Shown here in pieces: positions 60,501 to 64,000 of a stretch of 64,000 bases of DNA. The number at the start of each line of letters is the position of its first letter. Position 1 is the stretch's first letter. The stretch is from an uncultured Candidatus Nitrosopumilus sp. (GTDB lineage: Archaea; Thermoproteota; Nitrososphaeria; Nitrososphaerales; Nitrosopumilaceae). The notes below the pieces were generated by a model that was given only the letters and a program-made list of their open reading frames with translations, did no database searches and was not told the DNA's origin. A program made the position numbers and the translations under genes. The DNA lies in NCBI GenBank assembly GCA_905612295.1, contig CAJQRN010000013.1, forward strand, positions 21,148-85,147, written 5' to 3'.

Positions 60501-60735
60501 TTTGCTTTATGACCGAAAAATTGATTTTATAATTAATATTCCTAGTACTTCAACTTTAGAAAAATATGTTGGAATGCTAGATGATGAATACCAAATTAGA
60601 CGAAAATCTTTAGAATTAGGTATCCCTGTGTTAACTACAATTGAACTTGCAGATTCTTTTGTAAAAACCTTAGAATGGCTTAAAGACAATAAAACTACTG
60701 TGGAATCTATTGAACCCTATGATGCGTTTGAGTAA
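57493..60735 (+). CDS. carB: carbamoyl-phosphate synthase large subunit
   Basis: The 1080-residue enzyme has two homologous ATP-grasp halves. The first begins VLGSGPIKIGEAGEFDYSGSQ with VRVAYTLGGRGGGVAYN; the second at about 555 with VLGAGPYRIGSSVEFDWG and RPSYVLSGAAMKVV. The C-terminal methylglyoxal-synthase-like domain (about 935-1070) has the allosteric site. It makes carbamoyl phosphate for pyrimidine and arginine synthesis. It starts at TTG 57493, overlapping carA. Sequence and length are complete. Confidence 0.97.
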   Translation: MPKNESLKKILVLGSGPIKIGEAGEFDYSGSQCLKAIHEDGINSVLINPNVATIQTDTRFADKVYLLPVNAEYVESIIEKERPDGIMLAYGGQTALNCGVNLDDAGILQKYGVKVLGTQISGIKNTEDRQLFKDSMKQCGMPVLKSRTVNNFEDAKKTAEELSYPVIVRVAYTLGGRGGGVAYNEIELHEIVERGLKASLVNQVLVEEYIGHWKQIEYEVMQDYDGNNVIVCNMENVLSMKVHTGDNIVVAPSQTIDNHEYHMLRTAALRATKHVGIVGECNIQYALDPDSDRYVAIEINPRLSRSSALASKATGYPLAYMSAKIGLGYNLSELVNRITQNTTACFEPSLDYIVCKHPRWDFEKFELVNRRLGPTMKSVGEVMAIGRTFEESFQKAIRMLDIGNDGLVLNRTNGVRYTEEEIEHKLSHHDDHILYHVAIALKMKISVKRIYALSTVDPWFIEKIQNIVNIEDKLKNSDLDESLLWEAKKMGFADKQIARAKDTTPDEIRTLRKNLGVIPSVKQIDTLAAEWPAVTNYLYLTYGGHSNDVTIPKDEKAIIVLGAGPYRIGSSVEFDWGTVNMVWGLQENGEKNVCVVNCNPETVSTDYDICTRLYFEELTQERILDITEFENPKGIITCVGGQTANNLTPGLAQHGIEILGTSAHDVDRAEDRSKFSAELDKLHIPQPRWQAFSNLNEAKSFAQDVEFPVLVRPSYVLSGAAMKVVWSQDELKTYVKEATDVSPDHPVVISKFMLNSLEVDVDGVSNGEQVVIGAIVEHIDSAGVHSGDAMMVIPPWRLSNKIIETITEYTKKIALTFNVRGPFNLQFLVYDEHVYVIELNIRASRSMPFVSKLVKLNLISLASKAILNKPLPNIPENKWQKITNYGIKVPQFSFMQLEGADIALGVEMQSTGEAACFGNSFYDALSKGLTSVGYNLPSKGSALVTVGGSENKEKLLSSIAKLKNLGFTILATEHTAEFFEEKIGQIEIVHKISEPERKPNISDLLYDRKIDFIINIPSTSTLEKYVGMLDDEYQIRRKSLELGIPVLTTIELADSFVKTLEWLKDNKTTVESIEPYDAFE

Positions 60736-60822
60736 TTATTTTTAATATTTTATATTTTTATTTTTTAAAAACTATTATTTTTGAAACATCAAAGTTATAC
60801 CTGTGCTGCATCATAAAGTAAT

Positions 60823-61125
60823 GTGAGTAAAGATCCTGATAGAATTGAATTATTAGTTTCTGAAAAACGTGTAAAACTACATCTTTTTGAGCCTAGTCAA
60901 AGACAAATTTGGACTGTAGTTGGAAAAGGAGAGGAACATTGGATTGATCCTGTTGGTGGTTTTTGTTCTTGTCCTGGATTTTATTTTGGTGATTTACATG
61001 GCAAAACTTCTTGTTATCATTTAGAATCTGCACAATTTGCTAAACATGAAAATAAAATTGAACAAATTATTTTTTCTGATGATGAATTTAGTGATTTTTT
61101 ATCTGGTCTAATTTCTGATCTTTAA
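60823..61125 (+). CDS. SWIM zinc-finger protein
   Basis: The 100-residue protein starts at GTG. C48-x-C50 and C64-x-H66 (CSCPGFYFG...TSCYHLE) form the CxC-x(n)-CxH SWIM finger, which binds DNA or proteins. The rest is a short strand-helix pair (RVKLHLFEPSQRQIWTVVGKGEEHWIDP) and an acidic tail. SWIM proteins in archaea and eukaryotes are linked to recombination (for example Shu-complex partners of Rad51), but a specific role here is not shown. Confidence 0.85.
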   Translation: MSKDPDRIELLVSEKRVKLHLFEPSQRQIWTVVGKGEEHWIDPVGGFCSCPGFYFGDLHGKTSCYHLESAQFAKHENKIEQIIFSDDEFSDFLSGLISDL

Positions 61126-61171
61126 TTATTTTTTTTAAAATGTATAATAACTAGAAATTATATGTAATACT

Positions 61172-61423
61172 ATGGATGAGTACAAACAAAATTTAGAAAT
61201 TGAAAAAATTGCAAATCTAATGGTCCACGATGATATTTCTGCTGATGAACAGGATATTATAAAATTAGAAAAATACAAAAATCAAATTAAATCTGATTGT
61301 AATGTTGAAGATGAAGAAGCAATGAAAATTGTTTATGAAACATTACTTTATAGAAAATTAAAAAGTTCAGAATCCAGTGATGTCTTAAAACAAGGCACTG
61401 ATTTTGGTGCTGGATTTAGTTAA
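61172..61423 (+). CDS. hypothetical acidic protein, 83 aa
   Basis: The 83-residue protein is acidic and helical (QNLEIEKIANLMVHDDISADEQDIIKLEKYKNQIKSDCNVEDEEAMKIVYETLLYRKLK) with a glycine-containing tail (GTDFGAGFS). It starts 47 bases after the SWIM gene. TATA-like TGTATAATAACTAG lies about 30 bases upstream. No family recognised. Confidence 0.6.
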   Translation: MDEYKQNLEIEKIANLMVHDDISADEQDIIKLEKYKNQIKSDCNVEDEEAMKIVYETLLYRKLKSSESSDVLKQGTDFGAGFS

Positions 61424-61427
61424 CGAA

Positions 61428-61724
61428 TTATAGTTGAACTGTATCTATATCGTCTTTTGAAACTCCTTTCCAAAGACCCACCATTCCTTCTGGTTCCACT
61501 TGATCAACTTTAGTAATTTGTTGAATCTTTATGTGATCTGGATTTGGTGGCATCCACAACATTGCCATATAATCTCCTACATTGCCAACTTTTGTTGGTA
61601 ATGCCATTATGACTTTTTCATTTGTGAATCCTTTTGTAATTAGAGCATTCATTGCTTTTTCTTTAAGATCCATTCTTCCGTGTAGGAACAAATAAACATC
61701 TTTTTGAGTATCAATTTCTGCCAT
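61428..61724 (-). CDS. hypothetical protein, 98 aa
   Basis: The 98-residue protein (start ATG 61724; GTG 61730 is possible) reads MAEIDTQKDVYLFLHGRMDLKEKAMNALITKGFTNEKVIMALPTKVGNVGDYMAMLWMPPNPDHIKIQQITKVDQVEP. It mixes strands and helices, with a helix ending GF-x-NEKV and a beta strand AMLWMPP. It converges with the acidic gene upstream at four bases. No family recognised, though the compactness suggests a soluble regulator-type domain. Confidence 0.6.
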   Translation of the reverse strand: MAEIDTQKDVYLFLHGRMDLKEKAMNALITKGFTNEKVIMALPTKVGNVGDYMAMLWMPPNPDHIKIQQITKVDQVEPEGMVGLWKGVSKDDIDTVQL

Positions 61725-61812
61725 AAACACTATAATTTTCTAAAGTAAATCAATCTTTCTTGATCCATTGCTTCCCAAAAAGGGTTAAATTAGAATAAAG
61801 AAAATTCTAACT

Positions 61813-62106
61813 ATGAAAATATTTACTGTTGGCAGTAAATCCTTTGTAACAAGTTTCCAATTTGCAGGAATTCCTGGTATAATTACTGAAACTCCTAATC
61901 AGGCTTTAGTGGAAATAACAAAATTAACTGATGATTCTGATGTTGGATTAGTTTTAGTTAGTGATGATATTACGTCATCAATTAATGATGAATTAACTAC
62001 CCTTAGAGCAGAAAAATCTACTCTTGTCTTTGCATTACCTGCTGCAGGAAGTGAAAAAACTGAAGTTAATTATAGATTAATGTTAAAGAAGATCCTTGGC
62101 GTCTAA
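61813..62106 (+). CDS. atpF: A-type ATP synthase subunit F
   Basis: The 97-residue protein has the subunit F fold: KIFTVGSKSFVTSFQFAGIPGIITETPNQALVEI, VGLVLVSDDITSSINDELTTLRAEKSTLVFALPAAGSEKTE, ending in a C-terminal helix (LMLKKILGV). Subunit F is part of the central stalk and regulates rotation and ATP hydrolysis. No other ATPase subunits are in the window, so the gene is detached from its operon here. Confidence 0.9.
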   Translation: MKIFTVGSKSFVTSFQFAGIPGIITETPNQALVEITKLTDDSDVGLVLVSDDITSSINDELTTLRAEKSTLVFALPAAGSEKTEVNYRLMLKKILGV

Positions 62107-62155
62107 TCTCATATACAAGTTAAACATCTTATACTCAATTTCTTAATGTCATACC

Positions 62156-63184
62156 ATGAAAACTGCTTCTGTAAAAGAACCATCTGTTATTTCTGTTGAT
62201 GATACCCAAAAACCTGTTTTATCTTCTGGTGAAATTTTAGTTCAAATGCATGCATGTGGTATTTGCGGTTCTGATTTAGAAAAAGTATTTGGTAACTATG
62301 GTCAACCTTCAATGCGTCTTGGCCATGAACCTGCAGGAATAATTTTAGATGCTGCTTCTGATGTAACTAATTTTAAAAAAGGCGATAGGGTATTTACTCA
62401 TCATCATGTTTCTTGCTACGATTGTAGTTTTTGTAATCACGGTAATGAAACAATGTGTAAAAAATACTCTGAAACTAATTTGTCTCCATGTGGTTTATCT
62501 GAAGAATATGTTGTACCTGCATGGAATGTTTCTCATGGTGGTGTTTTAAAAATTTCTGACTCTCTAAGTTTTGAAGAAGCTGCAATGATTGAACCATTGG
62601 CATGCTGTGTTAGATCTTGGAAAAAATGTTTTTATCAAGAAGGTGATTCTGCTGCAATATTTGGAGTTGGCCCTACTGGAATGATGCATGTTATGCTTGC
62701 CAATGCAAAAAAATTCTCAAAAATTTTCTGTTTTGATCTAAATGATTTTAGATTAGATTTTGCAAAAAAATTCCATATCACAGAATCCATTAATTCTATG
62801 AATGAAAATAGAAAACAAAAGATTCTTGATAATACTGATGGACTAGGTGTGGATGTTGCAATTGTTGCAACTAGTAGTCTAAAAGCTCTTGAAGATGCAA
62901 TTGACATGGTTCGTAAAGGAGGAACTGTCATGATGTTTGGTGTACCTTCAAAGGGTGCTATGATTAATTTAGACATGAGCAAAGTTTACTCCAAAGAAAT
63001 TACTCTTGTAACAAGTTATGCTGCTTCTGATGCTGATACAAAGGATGCACTTGAATTAATTGAATCCTCTCAAATTGATGTCAAACAACTCATTACTCAT
63101 ACATATTCTATTTCTGATTCTCAGAAAGCATTTGATCATGCACGTAGTGGTGATAACGCCATGAAAATTATCATTACTAAATAA
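62156..63184 (+). CDS. zinc-dependent dehydrogenase (threonine/sorbitol dehydrogenase-like)
   Basis: The 342-residue medium-chain enzyme has catalytic zinc residues C34 and H57 (HACGICGSD; RLGHEPAGI), structural zinc cysteines at 87, 90, 93 and 101 (CYDCSFCNHG...C), and a Rossmann motif FGVGPTGMMHVMLANA near 173-188. The GICGSDL and HHHVSCYDC pattern is that of polyol/threonine dehydrogenases. Substrate unknown. It is followed by an LsrF/DhnA-type aldolase gene, so a role in a sugar or carbohydrate-derived pathway is possible (inference). Confidence 0.88.
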   Translation: MKTASVKEPSVISVDDTQKPVLSSGEILVQMHACGICGSDLEKVFGNYGQPSMRLGHEPAGIILDAASDVTNFKKGDRVFTHHHVSCYDCSFCNHGNETMCKKYSETNLSPCGLSEEYVVPAWNVSHGGVLKISDSLSFEEAAMIEPLACCVRSWKKCFYQEGDSAAIFGVGPTGMMHVMLANAKKFSKIFCFDLNDFRLDFAKKFHITESINSMNENRKQKILDNTDGLGVDVAIVATSSLKALEDAIDMVRKGGTVMMFGVPSKGAMINLDMSKVYSKEITLVTSYAASDADTKDALELIESSQIDVKQLITHTYSISDSQKAFDHARSGDNAMKIIITK

Positions 63185-63201
63185 GAAAGGCTTAAGACGG
63201 G

Positions 63202-63210
63202 TTTTTTTTT
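63202..63210 (+). terminator. T-tract terminator
   Basis: Nine T residues follow the dehydrogenase stop by 17 bases. Archaeal RNA polymerase stops at T-runs, so this likely ends the dehydrogenase transcript and separates it from the aldolase gene. Confidence 0.45.
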
Positions 63211-63229
63211 ATTTCAAAATCGTACAAAT

Positions 63230-64000
63230 ATGGATTGGGGATTAAAAAATAGATTATCTAGAATTATCAAACCTCATAATAATAGAGCACTAATGTTAGC
63301 AGTTGATCATGGTTATTTTCTTGGTCCAACTGAAAAATTAGAAAATCCTAAAAAAGTTATTGCACCAATTTTGAAATACTGTGATTCCTTGATGGTTACA
63401 CGAGGAGTTCAAAGAACATCTGTATCTCCAACTTCTGATACTCCAATGGTTTTACGTGTATCTGGTGGGTCAAGTATTATTGGTGATGATTTATCACAAG
63501 AAGACATCACAGTTTCTATGGAAGAAGCAATTCGTCTAAATGCAAGTGCAGTTGCAATGTCTATTTTTGTTGGTTCAAAATATGAATATCAAACTATTGT
63601 AAATTTAGGAAAATTAGTTAATGAGGCAGAAAAATATGGGATGCCTGTGCTTGCTGTTACTGCAGTTGGTAAAGAACTAGGTAAGGATGCCAGATATCTT
63701 TCATTAGCATGTAGGGTTGCTGCAGAACAAGGTGCACATATTGTTAAAACATACTATTGTGATAATTTTGAAAAAGTTGTTCAATCTTGCCCTGTTCCAA
63801 TTATCGTTGCAGGCGGAAAAAAAATCCCTGAACTTGATGCATTAAAATTAACTTACAATGCAATTAAGGCTGGTGCAGTTGGCCTTGACATGGGCAGAAA
63901 TATTTGGCAATCTGAACATCCTGTTGCAATGATTCAAGCCGCAAGATCAATTATTCATGGTAATTCTAATGTTGAGCAGGCTTACAGTCTTTACAAAAAA
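63230..64000 (+). CDS. LsrF/DhnA-type class I aldolase (3' end outside window)
   Basis: The first 257 residues are visible. MDWGLKNRLSRIIKP, LMLAVDHGYFLGP, LRVSGGSSI, EEAIRLNASAVAMSIFVGS and IVAGGKKIPELDALK are the features of the DeoC/FbaB-type barrel, close to LsrF (3-hydroxy-5-phosphonooxypentane-2,4-dione thiolase) and to archaeal class I fructose-1,6-bisphosphate aldolases. The Schiff-base lysine is in AHIVKTYY. Which activity it has cannot be told from the sequence alone. The frame is still open at the right edge. Confidence 0.85.
   Translation, partial: MDWGLKNRLSRIIKPHNNRALMLAVDHGYFLGPTEKLENPKKVIAPILKYCDSLMVTRGVQRTSVSPTSDTPMVLRVSGGSSIIGDDLSQEDITVSMEEAIRLNASAVAMSIFVGSKYEYQTIVNLGKLVNEAEKYGMPVLAVTAVGKELGKDARYLSLACRVAAEQGAHIVKTYYCDNFEKVVQSCPVPIIVAGGKKIPELDALKLTYNAIKAGAVGLDMGRNIWQSEHPVAMIQAARSIIHGNSNVEQAYSLYKK

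Overview
The window looks like a chromosomal segment of a marine ammonia-oxidising archaeon (Nitrososphaerota/Thaumarchaeota), closest in character to Nitrosopumilus. The basis is a very AT-rich sequence, dense short intergenic gaps, TATA-like boxes about 25-30 bases before start codons (leaderless mRNAs), frequent TTG starts, ribosomal protein L40e, a CdvC/Vps4 cell-division ATPase, an A-type ATPase subunit F, pyruvoyl-dependent arginine decarboxylase, a membrane-anchored cupredoxin, and an iron alcohol dehydrogenase of the type used in the archaeal 3-hydroxypropionate/4-hydroxybutyrate cycle. No insertion sequence, prophage, CRISPR array or rRNA was seen, so this is mostly core genome with a thick layer of very small lineage-specific genes.

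Layout. 0-10 kb: many small hypothetical proteins, a zinc alcohol dehydrogenase, a DUF255/YyaL-type thioredoxin-fold protein and a 2-oxoglutarate/iron oxygenase. 10-21 kb: a DEAD-box RNA helicase with an RGG tail, DsbA-like protein, tRNA-Thr, arginine decarboxylase, M3 oligopeptidase, two RAM-only (Lrp ligand-domain) proteins, a UBP zinc finger and inorganic pyrophosphatase. 21-34 kb: a RecB-like nuclease, an intron-containing tRNA-Val, L40e, succinyl-CoA synthetase, a Dps-like ferritin, isoleucyl-tRNA synthetase, and a one-carbon/purine group (purD, 5-formyl-THF cyclo-ligase, folD, purN). 34-41 kb: a beta-CASP-type RNA nuclease, a GC-rich structured RNA candidate, a cluster of tiny Cys-rich proteins, glycerate kinase, iron alcohol dehydrogenase and an LLM-family oxidoreductase. 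41-48 kb: a compact bacterial-type uvrB-uvrA-uvrC operon, with UvrC lacking the helix-hairpin-helix tail. 48-54 kb: cupredoxin, citrate synthase, DHH phosphoesterase, RidA and a TrmB-type regulator. 54-61 kb: an operon-like run of an ESCRT-III-like protein, an unknown helical protein, cdvC, carA and carB. 61-64 kb: SWIM protein, ATPase subunit F, a zinc dehydrogenase and the start of an LsrF/DhnA-type aldolase.

The most interesting items are the putative ESCRT-III-like gene and its partner directly upstream of cdvC, four tiny proteins sharing a C-x4-C-x-C motif, two GC-rich hairpin loci that look like unannotated RNAs, and a tRNA-Val with a 19-base intron in its variable region. All homology statements are from reading the sequence; no searches were run.
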